Shown here: one piece after another, positions 33,304-42,923 of the stretch
Layout of the letters: every line of letters begins with the position of its first letter
Numbering within the stretch: the first letter of the stretch is position 1
Assembly: GCA_002683825.1 (NCBI GenBank)
Contig: NYUD01000067.1
Location: 1 to 52,336, forward strand
Direction of reading: 5' to 3'
Length of the DNA: 52,336 bases
Source: Planctomycetota bacterium
GTDB lineage: Bacteria; Planctomycetota; UBA1135; GCA-002686595
Position numbers and translations under genes: made by a program
Notes under the pieces: model-generated
What the model saw: only the letters and a program-made list of their open reading frames with translations
Told to the model about the DNA's origin: nothing
Database searches by the model: none

Positions 33304-34730
33304 GCGGCTCCCTCGTAGCGTTCGCCCTCTTGGCCACGGCCTACTTCGGTGTGCTGGCCACGTTGGGAATCCTGGCTTCTCGGCGTTCCTCCAGGTCCCC
33401 CGAGGAGTATTTCCTGGCCGGCCGTGGGTTGGGCAAGGTCGTTCTGTTCATGGCTCTGTTCGGCACCAACTGCACGACCTTTGTGCTGGTGGCGATTCCA
33501 GCCGTCGCCTGGCAGCACGGTGTGGGAATCTTCGGACTGAACGCGGCGGTCGTCGCCCTCGGCGTGCCGCTGACATTTCTTCTCATAGGTCTGCCCGCCC
33601 GCGCTCAGGCGGCTCGTCTGGGAGCACTGACACCGGCCGAACTCTACGCGAAGAAACTCGACTCGAAGGCGGTCGGTTTGGTCCTGTTCGGCGCCTTCAC
33701 GCTCTACACGATTCCCTACATGGTGCAGGGTGTGAAGGGCACCGCTTTGGTCATGAGTCAGGCCACGGACGGAGTCTTGCCAACCTGGCTGAGCGGTCTC
33801 TGCGTGCTCATGATCGTGATGCTGTACACGTCCCTGGGGGGCATGCGCGGGACCGCCTGGACCAACGTGTTCCAGGGAGCGTTGTTCATGCTCTTCATGG
33901 CTTGTGCCTTCGTCCTCATCCCCATGCGCATGGGCGGCTTCGGTACGGCGATGGAGAAAGTGCGCGCCGTCGATGAGAACCTGCTCCGCGTCGGCGGAGA
34001 CTACGCGCTCTTTCAGCCGACTGCCTGGGCTTCCTGGGGCCTGGTGATCTCCACGACCGTGATCGCTTTTCCCCACATGCTGTCACGGCTTCTGTCGGCT
34101 GCCGATGATGAGACGACGCGGTCGGTCTGTCGCTTCTACCCCCTGGCGCTCGTCGCTCTCTGGATTCCGGCCGTCCTCCTGGGGGTCCTCGGGAGGGGCG
34201 CTTTCCCCGAGCTCGAGCGGCCCGACACGCTCTTCTACCTGATGTCGGAGGAGTTTCTCCCCCCTTGGCTCGGGGGCGTTGCCTTCCTCGCCATTCTGTC
34301 GGCCACGATGTCGACCCTCGATGCCCAGATCTTGACGCTCTCCTCCATGCTCGTGCGGGACGGCCTGCCCTCCTCCTCGCGCTCACCGCGGACGGAGGTC
34401 AGGCTGGGGCGGATCTTCATCTTTGCCGTTGCGATGTGTGTCTACGTCCTGTCGCTCCTGTGGGGCGACTCGCTGTTCGACATTTCGCGCCGTGCTTTCG
34501 AAGGCTACACGACCCTGGTGCCGACGCTATTTCTGGGCGTCCGCTGGAGGCGCTTCAGCGCCAGCGGCGCCATCGCGTCGATCACGGTGGCCAATCTGGT
34601 CCTTTGGGCCGGCTGGAATTTCGATGGGTTCGCCCTCTTCGGTTTCCTGCCGGTGTTCTGGGCCTTCGTTGCCGGAATCCTCAGCGCTGTCGTCGTCAGT
34701 CTGACGAGTGGTCCTCGAGAAAGTAGTTGA
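33300..34730 (+). CDS. Sodium:solute symporter family protein
   Basis: A 476-residue inner-membrane transporter of the SSS family with about 13 hydrophobic segments. Signatures are SPEEYFLAGRGLGKVVLFMA after the first helix, GALTPAELYAKK, YTSLGGMRGTAWTNVFQG with the family GGM/AWTD-like motif, and LAILSATMSTLDAQILTLSS near residue 335. Such carriers take up organic solutes (pantothenate, proline, acetate and others) with sodium. The start is a GTG overlapping the DUF3311 stop. PanF/YhdT and similar pairs have the same arrangement. The substrate cannot be assigned. Its 3' end overlaps the convergent antiporter gene by 35 bases. Confidence 0.9.
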   Translation: MSGSLVAFALLATAYFGVLATLGILASRRSSRSPEEYFLAGRGLGKVVLFMALFGTNCTTFVLVAIPAVAWQHGVGIFGLNAAVVALGVPLTFLLIGLPARAQAARLGALTPAELYAKKLDSKAVGLVLFGAFTLYTIPYMVQGVKGTALVMSQATDGVLPTWLSGLCVLMIVMLYTSLGGMRGTAWTNVFQGALFMLFMACAFVLIPMRMGGFGTAMEKVRAVDENLLRVGGDYALFQPTAWASWGLVISTTVIAFPHMLSRLLSAADDETTRSVCRFYPLALVALWIPAVLLGVLGRGAFPELERPDTLFYLMSEEFLPPWLGGVAFLAILSATMSTLDAQILTLSSMLVRDGLPSSSRSPRTEVRLGRIFIFAVAMCVYVLSLLWGDSLFDISRRAFEGYTTLVPTLFLGVRWRRFSASGAIASITVANLVLWAGWNFDGFALFGFLPVFWAFVAGILSAVVVSLTSGPRESS

Positions 34731-36405
34731 AGTCTTCCGACTCTTCACCGTGCAGGAGGTCGGTGGCGTGGGCGGGGGAGCGGGCCGAAAATAGTTGAGC
34801 CTGGAAGACCTGGTCGGTTCCGATTGTCTTGGCCAGTGTGGCGAGCACCTGCAGGTGTCGGTCACGCTCCACGCTCGACGTGCCCAGGAGCACAAAGCAG
34901 TGCACCGGGCGGCCATCGGGCGTTTCGAAGGCGAGTCCTGCGCGCGAGATCCCCATGACACCGACCATCGGAACCCCGTCCGGCAGGATGCCGTGAGGTA
35001 CCGCGAGTCCGCCCCCGAAGCAGGTTGAAGCCTGGGCTTCTCGGAGGAGGACGCTCTCGAGTAGTTGTTTGCGATCCACCTGCAGGTGGTGCGAGGCGAT
35101 CATGAGATCGACCAGCTTCTCGATGGCCTGCTCTTTGTTTTCGGCGCTGAAGTTCGTGACGATGTGCTCTTCCTGCAGGAAGTCGATGAGGCGCGTCCGG
35201 TCCTTGCCGCTCTCACCCGCACGGTTGAGGGCCAGTCTGGTGAAGATCGGGCCGACGATTTCGCTCGCCGTAACCACGGTCAAGACGGCGGCGCTGAAGA
35301 AGTCCGAGATATGCGCGAAGTCCGGATCGTCCTGGAGGAGGATGACCAGGCCGACGGCTACCCCCGCCTGTGGAATCAGGGCCATGCCCAGATTTGCGCG
35401 CACGTTGGGGGTCGCATGGGCCAGCCGCATCGCGATCTCGGCGGAGGCGAGCTTGCCGATGATCCGCGAAAAAAACAGCAGGAAGGCAACGAGTCCGGTG
35501 GCGGCTGCGTGCTCGAACGAGAGGTGCAATCCGGCCAGCGTGAAGAAAATGGCGAGAATGACGGGTTGGAAATCCGCGAAGACCGTGTCGATGAGTTTGT
35601 CCCGTGTCCGTGTGATGTTGGTCTGGCAAAAACCAAGCAATAAGCACGCGAGTAGGGGGGAGACATCGAGGTAGGAGGCGATTCCGGAGGTCAACACGAC
35701 GCCGACCACCCCCGCGGTGGCCATGTGGTGATCGTGAATGACATAGCGCGCACAGAGCTCCATCAACAGGGCCATGACGCTGCCGATGAGGACGGCGTAC
35801 ACAAGTTGCCTTGCCGGACCGGCCAACATCGATGAACCCCCGTCGACGGCGACCGCTCGGAACGAGGCGCGCGCGACTTCGAAGAGGAAGATGCACGCCA
35901 TGTTGTTCAGGGCAACGGCCGCCACGAGCGTCTTGACGAAGGTCCCTTTCGCGTGTTGCTCGGAAACGAGGGCCACGATGGTGGCCGGCGCGGTGGCGAT
36001 CGCGCTCGCCGCGAAGAGCGCTGCCAGGCCGTAGGATTCTCGGGCCACGCCCCAGATGGCCAGGAAGACCATGAGCGGGACGACCGTCGCCTCGGTGATC
36101 AGGAGCAAGAACAGGCGCCGACCCGCGTTGCGCAGGCGGCGGATGTTCAGGTGCGCACCGACGGTCACGGCCATCAGCCCCAAGGCGAAGTCCGTGATCG
36201 GCCTCAGCGCGTGCAGGGACTCTTCCGTGAAGAGGTCGAATCCGGCCTTGCCGAGGACGACGCCGACGAGGATCTGGCCGGTGATGCCGGGGAGCCTGAT
36301 CCGGCGGGCCAGCGCTCCGGAAAACACGCCGGCCAGAATGACCAGAGCCAGGGTCAGGAGCTCTCCCGCCTCCTGCAGCACTTCGTTCGTCAGCGTCGTG
36401 ATCAA
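34696..36405 (-). CDS. CPA2 cation:proton antiporter with C-terminal EIIA domain
   Basis: A 569-residue protein. Residues about 10-390 are a polytopic Na+/H+ exchanger domain: ARRIRLPGITGQILVGVVLG, DFALGLMAVTVGAHLNIRRL, ALFAASAIATAPATIVALVS, and LGMALIPQAGVAVGLVILLQ. Residues about 410-550 are a PTS EIIA type 2 (fructose/nitrogen) domain: LLREAQASTCFGGGLAVPHG with the phosphorylatable His, then VHCFVLLGTSSVERDRHLQV. The fusion suggests that ion exchange is controlled by phosphotransfer or by an EIIA-like ligand. No HPr, EI or other PTS gene is nearby. It ends with an acidic tail. The 5' side faces miaB with about 150 bases between. Confidence 0.88.
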   Translation of the reverse strand: MITTLTNEVLQEAGELLTLALVILAGVFSGALARRIRLPGITGQILVGVVLGKAGFDLFTEESLHALRPITDFALGLMAVTVGAHLNIRRLRNAGRRLFLLLITEATVVPLMVFLAIWGVARESYGLAALFAASAIATAPATIVALVSEQHAKGTFVKTLVAAVALNNMACIFLFEVARASFRAVAVDGGSSMLAGPARQLVYAVLIGSVMALLMELCARYVIHDHHMATAGVVGVVLTSGIASYLDVSPLLACLLLGFCQTNITRTRDKLIDTVFADFQPVILAIFFTLAGLHLSFEHAAATGLVAFLLFFSRIIGKLASAEIAMRLAHATPNVRANLGMALIPQAGVAVGLVILLQDDPDFAHISDFFSAAVLTVVTASEIVGPIFTRLALNRAGESGKDRTRLIDFLQEEHIVTNFSAENKEQAIEKLVDLMIASHHLQVDRKQLLESVLLREAQASTCFGGGLAVPHGILPDGVPMVGVMGISRAGLAFETPDGRPVHCFVLLGTSSVERDRHLQVLATLAKTIGTDQVFQAQLFSARSPAHATDLLHGEESEDFNYFLEDHSSD

Positions 36406-36558
36406 GCGTCGATCCCCACACGCTCCGGGGCCCGTTGGCGCCCATGGTAGATCTCGCAGCGAGGAAATCGCCCCCCTACCCGAGAACCCTCCGTGCTACG
36501 AGGGGGGGACATCTGGCAGAATCCGGCTCCAGCTCCACCCTCACGGTGGTTCCCCACG

Positions 36559-38007
36559 ATGACCCTGCCCCGCGTACGTACCCGAAACCGGTACTCCGAG
36601 GTCACTCCGTCGACGGCTCCGGCCCTGCACGTCGTGACCTTCGGGTGCCAGATGAACAAGTACGATTCGCTTCTGGTCGAGGGACGCTTCCGGGCGGCCG
36701 GGTATCGGCTCACCGAGGAGGTGAGCACGGCCGATGTCGTGCTGTTCAACACCTGTTCCGTCCGGGATCACGCCGAGGAGCGTGTGTACTCCTGGCTGGG
36801 CGAGATCCAGCGAGTCAAGGCCGAGCGGCCCGACCTCGTCGTGGGCATGATGGGGTGCATGGCCCAGCGCGCCCAGGGCGACATCTTCTCCCGCGCCCGG
36901 CATGTCGACATCGTCTGTGGCACGCGCAGGATCCAGGATCTACCCGAACTGGTTGAAGATCTGCGCCAACGTCGCAGGGCCCCCGAGTGCCCGTCCCAAG
37001 GTGAGCGCGTGCTGGCCGTGGAGATGGACGGCGATGTTGCGCTCGACCGATCGGGAGAGCCTTGGGGGGGGGGCCTGACCTCGTACCTCACCGTGATGCG
37101 TGGCTGCGATCTGAACTGCACCTTCTGCATCGTACCTACGGTTCGAGGCCGTGTGCGTAGCCGTCCGATCGCCGAACTGGTCGGCGAGGCGAGCTGGATG
37201 GTCGCGGGTGGGGCGAAGGTGCTCACGTTGCTCGGGCAAACCGTCAACGCATACGGTGAGGATCTCTCCAGGCCGGGAGCCGGCGAGAAACACCTGCGCG
37301 GACGGCAAGGGCGACCGGGGCTGGCGGACCTGCTCTACGAACTCCAGGAAATCGACGGTCTGGAGCGTATCCGTCTGATTACCTTGCATCCGAGCTATGT
37401 CACGACCGCCCTGGCCCGGGCGATCGGGGACTGCGACAAGGTGGACCGTTTCCTTCCGCTTCCGGCCCAATCCGGGTCGGACGATTGTCTGCGAAGAATG
37501 AAGCGCGGCTACACGACCGAGCTCTATCGCCGCCGCGTCGAGCTCCTCCGCAGGGAGGTCCCGGACATCGAGCTGGGCTCCGATTGGATCGTGGGCTTTC
37601 CCGGGGAGACCGAGGATGAGTTCGACGAGACCCTTTCGTTTGCCGAAGAGATCGAGTTTGCGCAGGGCTATGTCTTCCAGTACGACCCCCGGCCGGGAAC
37701 CCGTGCCCACGAACGGGTCGATGACGTCCCGAGGGCGGTCAAGAAGGAGCGTAACCAACGTCTCTTGAAGGCCGTCGAGGCCGTCGCCCTGAATCGGATG
37801 GGGCGCTGGGTGGGCCGCGAGGTCAAGGTCTTCGTCGAGGAGGTCGGCAAGGCCGCAGGTACCCTGCGCGCGCGCACCCATCACAATCTGCCCGTGCGCC
37901 TGCCAGGGGACACGGCCTGGATCGGTAGCGAGAGATCCGTCCGCATCGACGCGGCGAGCCCCTACGGATTGACCGGGCGGGTGCCGGACTCGAAGGCCTC
38001 CCGGTAA
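36559..38007 (+). CDS. miaB: tRNA-2-methylthio-N6-dimethylallyladenosine synthase
   Basis: A 482-residue radical SAM methylthiotransferase that adds methylthio groups to i6A37 of tRNA. The N-terminal domain has three cluster cysteines in VTFGCQMNKYDS, LFNTCSVRDHAEERVYS and MMGCMAQRAQGD. The radical SAM motif C-x3-C-x2-C is in RGCDLNCTFCIVPTVRGRVR. The C-terminal TRAM domain covers about the last 65 residues. The NCTFCIVPxxRGxxxSR pattern separates MiaB from RimO and MtaB. I start at ATG 36559; an ATG at 36493 would add 22 residues. It is probably monocistronic. No miaA is nearby. Confidence 0.95.
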   Translation: MTLPRVRTRNRYSEVTPSTAPALHVVTFGCQMNKYDSLLVEGRFRAAGYRLTEEVSTADVVLFNTCSVRDHAEERVYSWLGEIQRVKAERPDLVVGMMGCMAQRAQGDIFSRARHVDIVCGTRRIQDLPELVEDLRQRRRAPECPSQGERVLAVEMDGDVALDRSGEPWGGGLTSYLTVMRGCDLNCTFCIVPTVRGRVRSRPIAELVGEASWMVAGGAKVLTLLGQTVNAYGEDLSRPGAGEKHLRGRQGRPGLADLLYELQEIDGLERIRLITLHPSYVTTALARAIGDCDKVDRFLPLPAQSGSDDCLRRMKRGYTTELYRRRVELLRREVPDIELGSDWIVGFPGETEDEFDETLSFAEEIEFAQGYVFQYDPRPGTRAHERVDDVPRAVKKERNQRLLKAVEAVALNRMGRWVGREVKVFVEEVGKAAGTLRARTHHNLPVRLPGDTAWIGSERSVRIDAASPYGLTGRVPDSKASR

Positions 38008-38140
38008 ACCGGCAGGCGAGTCGAGCTTCGGGCCGAACCGCTCGCCCCTTTGCAGTCGAGGCCGAAGCCTCGGCGCTCGAGGGCTGAACCTCACCGAACT
38101 CATCGGGCACGGCCAGGCAAGGCCCTGCTGGGCGTGAGAC

Positions 38141-38175
38141 AAAAAAATGGGGCCGCGACTTTCATCGCGGCCCCA
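38141..38175 (-). terminator. Rho-independent terminator of the secreted-protein gene
   Basis: On the minus strand an 11-bp perfect GC-rich stem (plus-strand TGGGGCCGCGA at 38148-38158 with TCGCGGCCCCA at 38165-38175, six-base loop) is followed by seven T (complement of the A-run 38141-38147). It begins 40 bases after the stop at 38215. A strong intrinsic terminator; the opposite direction lacks a T-run, so it serves the minus-strand gene and not miaB. Confidence 0.88.
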
Positions 38176-38214
38176 CCACTCACCGCCCGGAGGCGACGAG
38201 TCTTTTCTACATGA

Positions 38215-39495
38215 CTACTGAGAACCGACGATGCCTGTGGCAGCGTTCGAGAACATCGGGTCAAACTCGTTGTCGCCGTCGCCGGTGACATCACCGAGGA
38301 CGATCGCCTGCGCGTACCAGGGTAGGCACACGAAGCCCGTGTTCAGCGGGATCGCGATGGTGCCCGTTCCCATGCTGCCACCACCCGAGAGGGAGGCGTT
38401 CGTCGTGCCGAGGAGGGAACCTGACACGAGAAGCTGGGAAAGCGGAGCGTCGCCGAAACCGATGAGGATCGGAGCCAGGTCGATGATGATGGTCACGCCC
38501 GGAGCACCCATGGTCTGCACCAGGATGATCGCGACGGAGGCGCCGGCGCGGGCTGCTTGCGCCGTTACGGTCGCGCTCCAGCTGCTGCCGATGATGACCG
38601 GCGAAGCGGTCAATCGGTCGGGGTTGATGATGGAACCAGGTGTGGAGCCGTCGTATGTGCCCGATGTCGCAGTTACGTCGACTTCGCGCAATTCGATGTT
38701 GACCGACGTGAAGTAACCACCGAACGCGGTGGTGCCGAACGAGAAGGTCGCCAGCGGAGCGGATCCGGGGATGTTGGCCGGGCAGTATTGGTCGATGAAA
38801 TCGTCCATACACACGGCGTCAAGGCCCGTACCCGAGCAGCTTGTGACGCAGGACAGGAACGGGAACGTCGCGGCGAAGATTCCGACGCTGTCAGCGTCTT
38901 CGAATGTCCACGAGTAACCGATCTTGCCATCAGCGAAGGGCAACGGGCTGCTGCCGAACGTGATGTTGATGAAGAAGCACGCGATCTGAGCGAAGACAGC
39001 GCCAGCCGCCGTGTTGGACGGAAGGCCTGTCAACGTGAACGTGCCTGCGGAATCGGACGTTGCGGGGTGAGCCGCACCCGTCGTGTGTGACGGGAAGAAC
39101 GACCAGGTCATCGTGCCGCCGGGACCCCCGGAGGCGGTGTCGAGGGCTGCCGAGCAGTAGGCGAAGACAAAGTTGCTGACGAGATCACTGGGGACCGGGC
39201 CGCTACCTTGGGCTCCTGAGCCCTTTTCCGCTGCGTCGATCCACTCGCAGAAGCCTGCACCCGTGTCGACGCCGATGAAGCCGCCGAGGTCTAGGTTCTT
39301 GAGGTCTGCGGTGGTCACAACAGCTTGGTTCGAAACCTGGGGGCCGCGGGTGACGACGCCGGTCTCGAGATTCATGGACACGCTGGTTAGCGGCTTGCTA
39401 TAGCGGCTAAACTTCTGGGATTGAGCACCGGCAAAAGCGCTCAATGCAATAAGTGTTGCCCCGGTAAAGGCCAGGGACTTTTTGGGAACCATCAT
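38215..39495 (-). CDS. Secreted protein of unknown function, probably abundant
   Basis: About 426 residues. A signal peptide (MMVPKKSLAFTGATLIALSA, cleavage near FAGA-Q) precedes a mature part rich in Gly, Ser, Thr and Ala with few charges, many beta-prone stretches, and several cysteines (for instance FLSCVTSCSGTGLDAVCMDD). The C-terminus reads VLGDVTGDGDNEFDPMFSN, resembling a dockerin or calcium-binding loop. A strong Shine-Dalgarno, AGGAAGG, at about 39507-39501 favours the ATG at 39495 over a GTG at 39501. With its own strong terminator and low-charge composition it looks like a highly expressed surface or extracellular protein. I recognise no family. Confidence 0.8.
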   Translation of the reverse strand: MMVPKKSLAFTGATLIALSAFAGAQSQKFSRYSKPLTSVSMNLETGVVTRGPQVSNQAVVTTADLKNLDLGGFIGVDTGAGFCEWIDAAEKGSGAQGSGPVPSDLVSNFVFAYCSAALDTASGGPGGTMTWSFFPSHTTGAAHPATSDSAGTFTLTGLPSNTAAGAVFAQIACFFINITFGSSPLPFADGKIGYSWTFEDADSVGIFAATFPFLSCVTSCSGTGLDAVCMDDFIDQYCPANIPGSAPLATFSFGTTAFGGYFTSVNIELREVDVTATSGTYDGSTPGSIINPDRLTASPVIIGSSWSATVTAQAARAGASVAIILVQTMGAPGVTIIIDLAPILIGFGDAPLSQLLVSGSLLGTTNASLSGGGSMGTGTIAIPLNTGFVCLPWYAQAIVLGDVTGDGDNEFDPMFSNAATGIVGSQ

Positions 39496-39919
39496 GTTCA
39501 CCTTCCTAGGTTTACTCTCTTCTGTGTCTCGTGGAACTTCAGGGTGAAGACGTCTCGTAATGCGCGCACGGATGCGTCTCTGAAGGGGACATTGCTACCC
39601 CTTCCCGGTACGCCGGCCCCGGTAACAAGACCGGGGTCAGGCATTGGACGGGGCGGAGGGCAGGCTGGTTCCTTTCAAACCGCGACATTCGAGCCAATCG
39701 AATCGTAACCGCGGGTTCGTTCTAGGGTGGCCCAAAGGGGGGGTTTTCCCAAAAAAAAGATCGTGTTCCGGCCCAGCGGACCGGGCAGAACGGACGATCT
39801 ATCCGCATTCCCCCGGCTGACAGGGATTCCACCTGGGTTTTTGGAAGTTCTTTCAGTTGGACCCCGGCACGGTCGCGTCCGCGTACCCGGCCTCCGGAAG
39901 AATCGTACCCAATCGACCC
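39496..39919. other. Intergenic region of 424 bases, no gene seen
   Basis: Divergent promoter region between the secreted-protein gene and the first GT2 gene. It should contain the promoter and 5' leader of the secreted protein. Two small inverted repeats are visible: CCCCGGT/ACCGGGG at 39617-39623 and 39630-39636 (6-base loop), and ATTCGA/TCGAAT at 39687-39692 and 39698-39703 (5-base loop). Either could be an operator, but nothing confirms it. Runs of G and A at 39736-39762 are notable. No tRNA or small ORF with coding character is seen. Confidence 0.5.
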
Positions 39920-40897
39920 ATGGGCGTCGGACCCTGCCAAACCTCGATCCTGGCCACCACGGTCAATTATGCCACTCCGGGGCTGGCCCTGCGGGCCCTG
40001 GAGTCCCTCGCGGCCGAGCGTGCCCGGCTCCCCGGTCTGCGGGCGGTGTGCGTCGATAACGCCTCCCCGGACGGCTCCGCGGCTGAACTGCGGCGCGGGA
40101 TCGCCGCCCGCGAGCTCGGGGCTTTTGTGGAGTTGCTCTTGAGTCCCTCGAACGGGGGCTTCGCCGCGGGCAATAATCTGGCCCTGCGTGCCGCCCTGGC
40201 CCGCCCCGATGCCCCCGACTTCATCCTCCTCTTGAATCCCGACGCGGTCCTGGATCCAGGGGCTCTCAGGGCGATGGTCGACTTCCTGGCCGTTCACCCG
40301 GATGTGGGGATCGTCGGACCGCGGACCGAGATCGGTCGGGGCCACCATCGCGGGAGCGCGTTCCGCTTTCCGGGGATCCTGAACAGCTTCGACGAAGGGC
40401 TCTCTTTCGGCCCGGTCACCCGGCTCCTGCGCCGCTTCCAGCTGGCCCCGCCCCCCAGGAGCGAGGCCCATCGAACCGATTGGGTTTCCGGCGGATGCAT
40501 GCTGGTGCGGCGCGAGGTCTTTGAAGCGGTGGGGCTCTTCGACGAGCGCTTCTTTCTTTACTTCGAGGAGGTCGAGTTCAGCCACCGCGCTGCCCGTGCG
40601 GGCTTCAGCTCGTGGTACCTGCCCGGGGCTTCGATCGTCCATGACGCCGGAGCGTCCACCGGCGTGACAGGGGAAGGCGAACTCGAGCGACGTATCCCGC
40701 GCTACTGGTTCGAGTCCCGCCGACGCTATTTCGCCAAGACCCGCGGGCACATCGTGGCCTGGCTCGCCGACCTGGCCTGGGTTGCAGGAGCGAGCCTGTA
40801 CCGCCTGCGTCGGATCTTCGGGGCACCCCGGAAGAATCCGCCGCACTTTTTTTCCGACTTCGTGCGCTTCAACCTGTTCCCCTTCCGGAGCCGATGA
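39920..40897 (+). CDS. Glycosyltransferase family 2 (rhamnosyltransferase-like)
   Basis: A 325-residue GT2 enzyme. It opens with ILATTVNYATPGLALRALES, has CVDNASPDGSAAELRRG, the FAAGNNLALRAAL loop, the metal site LLNPDAVLDPGAL, VSGGCMLVRREVFEAVGLFD and FLYFEEVEFSHRAARAGFSS. These features match WbbL/RfbF-type rhamnosyltransferases of cell-surface polysaccharides. The C-terminus has a short amphipathic region that may contact the membrane. I start at ATG 39920; upstream codons in frame give no homologous sequence. The stop overlaps the next GT2 gene (ATGA), so the two are coupled. Confidence 0.9.
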   Translation: MGVGPCQTSILATTVNYATPGLALRALESLAAERARLPGLRAVCVDNASPDGSAAELRRGIAARELGAFVELLLSPSNGGFAAGNNLALRAALARPDAPDFILLLNPDAVLDPGALRAMVDFLAVHPDVGIVGPRTEIGRGHHRGSAFRFPGILNSFDEGLSFGPVTRLLRRFQLAPPPRSEAHRTDWVSGGCMLVRREVFEAVGLFDERFFLYFEEVEFSHRAARAGFSSWYLPGASIVHDAGASTGVTGEGELERRIPRYWFESRRRYFAKTRGHIVAWLADLAWVAGASLYRLRRIFGAPRKNPPHFFSDFVRFNLFPFRSR

Positions 40898-41916
40898 GTC
40901 GAGTGATGTTGCGCGATACGGGCATCGTGGTCATCGGGAGGAACGAGGGCGAGCGGCTGCGTCGTTCGCTCTCCTCGGCCCGTGGCCGGGTCCGTCGCGT
41001 GGTGTATGCCGACTCCGCCTCCAGCGACCATAGCCCCGAGCTCGCCCGGGCCATGGGAGCGGAGGTCGTCGAGCTGAATATGTCGATCCCCGCCAACGCG
41101 GCCCGCGGACGGAACGCCGGTTTCGAGTTCTTGATGGAGTGCGAGCCCGATCTCACCTATTGCCTGTTCATCGACGGCGACTGCGAGCTGGTGGACGGAT
41201 TCCTCGAGACCGCACGGGGGGAGTTAGAACGCGATCGAGGCTGCGGCATCGTCTGCGGGCGCCGTCGTGAGACGCGGGGCGAGGTTTCGATCTACAACCG
41301 CCTGGTCGACAGCGAGTGGAACACACCGCTGGGGCTTGCGGAGGCCTGCGGCGGCGACGCTCTGGTTCGGGTGGCGGCGTTCCGCGCGGCAGGGGGCTAC
41401 AACGAGTCGATGAGCTGCGGAGAGGACCCGGAGTTTTCCTATCGGGTGCGGCGCAGTGGTTGGACGATTCGTAGGCTGGCCGTGGAGATGACGCGTCACG
41501 ATGTGGCGCTTCTGCATTTCGGTCCGTGGTGGAAGCGCCACGGGCGCGGAGGCTACGCCTACGCGCACGGGTGTGCCCTGCACTGGCGCGAGCCCGAGCG
41601 CTACAACTTGCGCACCTGCCTGTCGATCGCGCTCTACGCAATCCTCTTGCCCCTGGCCACCGCGGTGTCGAGCCTGTTCCTCGGCCTGCACGCCCTGTGG
41701 ATTGCGCTTCTTTACCTTCGGCTGGGCTGGAACGTCGCCGCCGGTCGAAGGGAGCGGGGCGATAGCCCGCGTTCCTCGGCGGTCTATGCCCTGTTCGTTG
41801 TCGTCGGCAAGTACAGCGAATGCTGGGGCGCGATGCGGTGTCTGTTCGATCTGGCGCTCAAGCGCCGCTCGCTGGTCTGCGAATACAAGGACGACCAGCA
41901 CAAAGCGGCGGCCTAG
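40894..41916 (+). CDS. Glycosyltransferase family 2, membrane-associated
   Basis: A 340-residue GT2 enzyme overlapping the previous one at ATGA. Motifs: GIVVIGRNEGERLRRSLSSA, VYADSASSDHSPELARAMGA, NAARGRNAGFEFL, the DxD-type FIDGDCELVDGF, and CGEDPEFSYRVRRSGWTI. Two or three hydrophobic helices near residues 245-275 (LSIALYAILLPLATAVSSLF, LHALWIALLYLRLGWNVA) place it at the inner membrane. It differs from its neighbour and so probably adds a second sugar to the same glycan. No polymerase, flippase or sugar nucleotide gene flanks the pair. Confidence 0.9.
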   Translation: MSRVMLRDTGIVVIGRNEGERLRRSLSSARGRVRRVVYADSASSDHSPELARAMGAEVVELNMSIPANAARGRNAGFEFLMECEPDLTYCLFIDGDCELVDGFLETARGELERDRGCGIVCGRRRETRGEVSIYNRLVDSEWNTPLGLAEACGGDALVRVAAFRAAGGYNESMSCGEDPEFSYRVRRSGWTIRRLAVEMTRHDVALLHFGPWWKRHGRGGYAYAHGCALHWREPERYNLRTCLSIALYAILLPLATAVSSLFLGLHALWIALLYLRLGWNVAAGRRERGDSPRSSAVYALFVVVGKYSECWGAMRCLFDLALKRRSLVCEYKDDQHKAAA

Positions 41917-41927
41917 GCTCGCCGCCC

Positions 41928-42923
41928 CTATCCGAGCAAGTCGGACACGAGCGCCTTCTCTTCTTCCAGTTCCGCCACGGTGACATCCAGCTTTTCCTGC
42001 AGGAACCCGTTCAACTCGAGCCCCTGTTGGATCTCCCAACCTCCGCGACCATCGGCTCGAACCGGGAACGAGGAGATCAGTCCCTCAGGAACGCCGTAGG
42101 ATCCGTCGCTACGTACGCAGACCGAACGCCATTCACCCTCAGGTGTCGCCTGCTTCAGATCCCGCACGTGACCGATCAAAGCGTTCGCCGCCGAGGCCGC
42201 ACTGGACGAACCGCGCGCCTTGATGATGGCTGCGCCGCGCTTTTGAACGTTTTCGAGGAACGTGTTCTCCAACCAGGAGCGATCCGAGATCGCTTCGTAC
42301 GCGGGCTTGCCGTCGATCTCCGCGTGGAAGAAGTCCGGAACCTGGGTCGAGGAGTGGTTGCCCCAGATCAACGTGTTGCGCACGAGAGTCGTGGCGACGC
42401 CCGCCTTGTTTGCCAGCTGCGCCTGGGCCCGGTTTTGATCGAGCCGTGTCATTGCGCTGAAACGCTCGTCGGGAAGGTCCGGTGCCGAGTGCATCGCGAT
42501 CAAGCAATTCGTGTTGCAGGGATTGCCGACCACCACCACACGCGCATCGGCCCCCGCGTGGTCGTTGATGGCGCGCCCCTGTCCCGTGAAGATCGGACCG
42601 TTCTCGCGAATCAGGTCGCTCCGCTCCATTCCCGGACCGCGCGGCTTGGAGCCGACGAGCAAGCACCAGTCAGCGTCCTTGAATCCCTCCTCGGGGTCGC
42701 TCGTGCAGACGATGTCCGTGAGGAGCGGGAAGGCGCAGTCCTCCAGCTCCATGGCCACGCCTCGCAAAGCCTGCATGGGCAACTCGAGGGGAATTTCGAT
42801 CATCTGCAGGCTTACGGGCTGGTCCGGGCCGAACATTTCTCCGGCGGCGATGCGGAAGACGAGTGCATAGCCGATCTGGCCTGCCGCACCGGTAACGGAG
42901 ACGCGAATGGGGGTGGAGCTCAT
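41928..42923 (-). CDS. mdh: Malate dehydrogenase
   Basis: A 331-residue NAD-dependent dehydrogenase of the cytosolic/type 2 MDH group. It interconverts malate and oxaloacetate in the TCA cycle. The Rossmann start is [20 protein letters not shown], substrate arginines are in [16 protein letters not shown], the cofactor loop is [16 protein letters not shown] and the catalytic His is in [34 protein letters not shown] is typical of this group. The ATG at 42923 is clear. It is transcribed alone, convergent with the glycosyltransferase pair and divergent from ribD. Confidence 0.95.
   Translation of the reverse strand: MSSTPIRVSVTGAAGQIGYALVFRIAAGEMFGPDQPVSLQMIEIPLELPMQALRGVAMELEDCAFPLLTDIVCTSDPEEGFKDADWCLLVGSKPRGPGMERSDLIRENGPIFTGQGRAINDHAGADARVVVVGNPCNTNCLIAMHSAPDLPDERFSAMTRLDQNRAQAQLANKAGVATTLVRNTLIWGNHSSTQVPDFFHAEIDGKPAYEAISDRSWLENTFLENVQKRGAAIIKARGSSSAASAANALIGHVRDLKQATPEGEWRSVCVRSDGSYGVPEGLISSFPVRADGRGGWEIQQGLELNGFLQEKLDVTVAELEEEKALVSDLLG

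Noticed and set aside
38055..38074. Terminator for miaB (8-bp hairpin, GTCGAGGC-CGAA-GCCTCGGC)
   Set aside because: The stem is short, contains a wobble pair and has no T-run after it, so I did not list it as a feature.
39685..39730. tRNA-like GGGTTCG sequence near 39712
   Set aside because: A T-loop-like string alone; no acceptor, D or anticodon stems can be formed around it.
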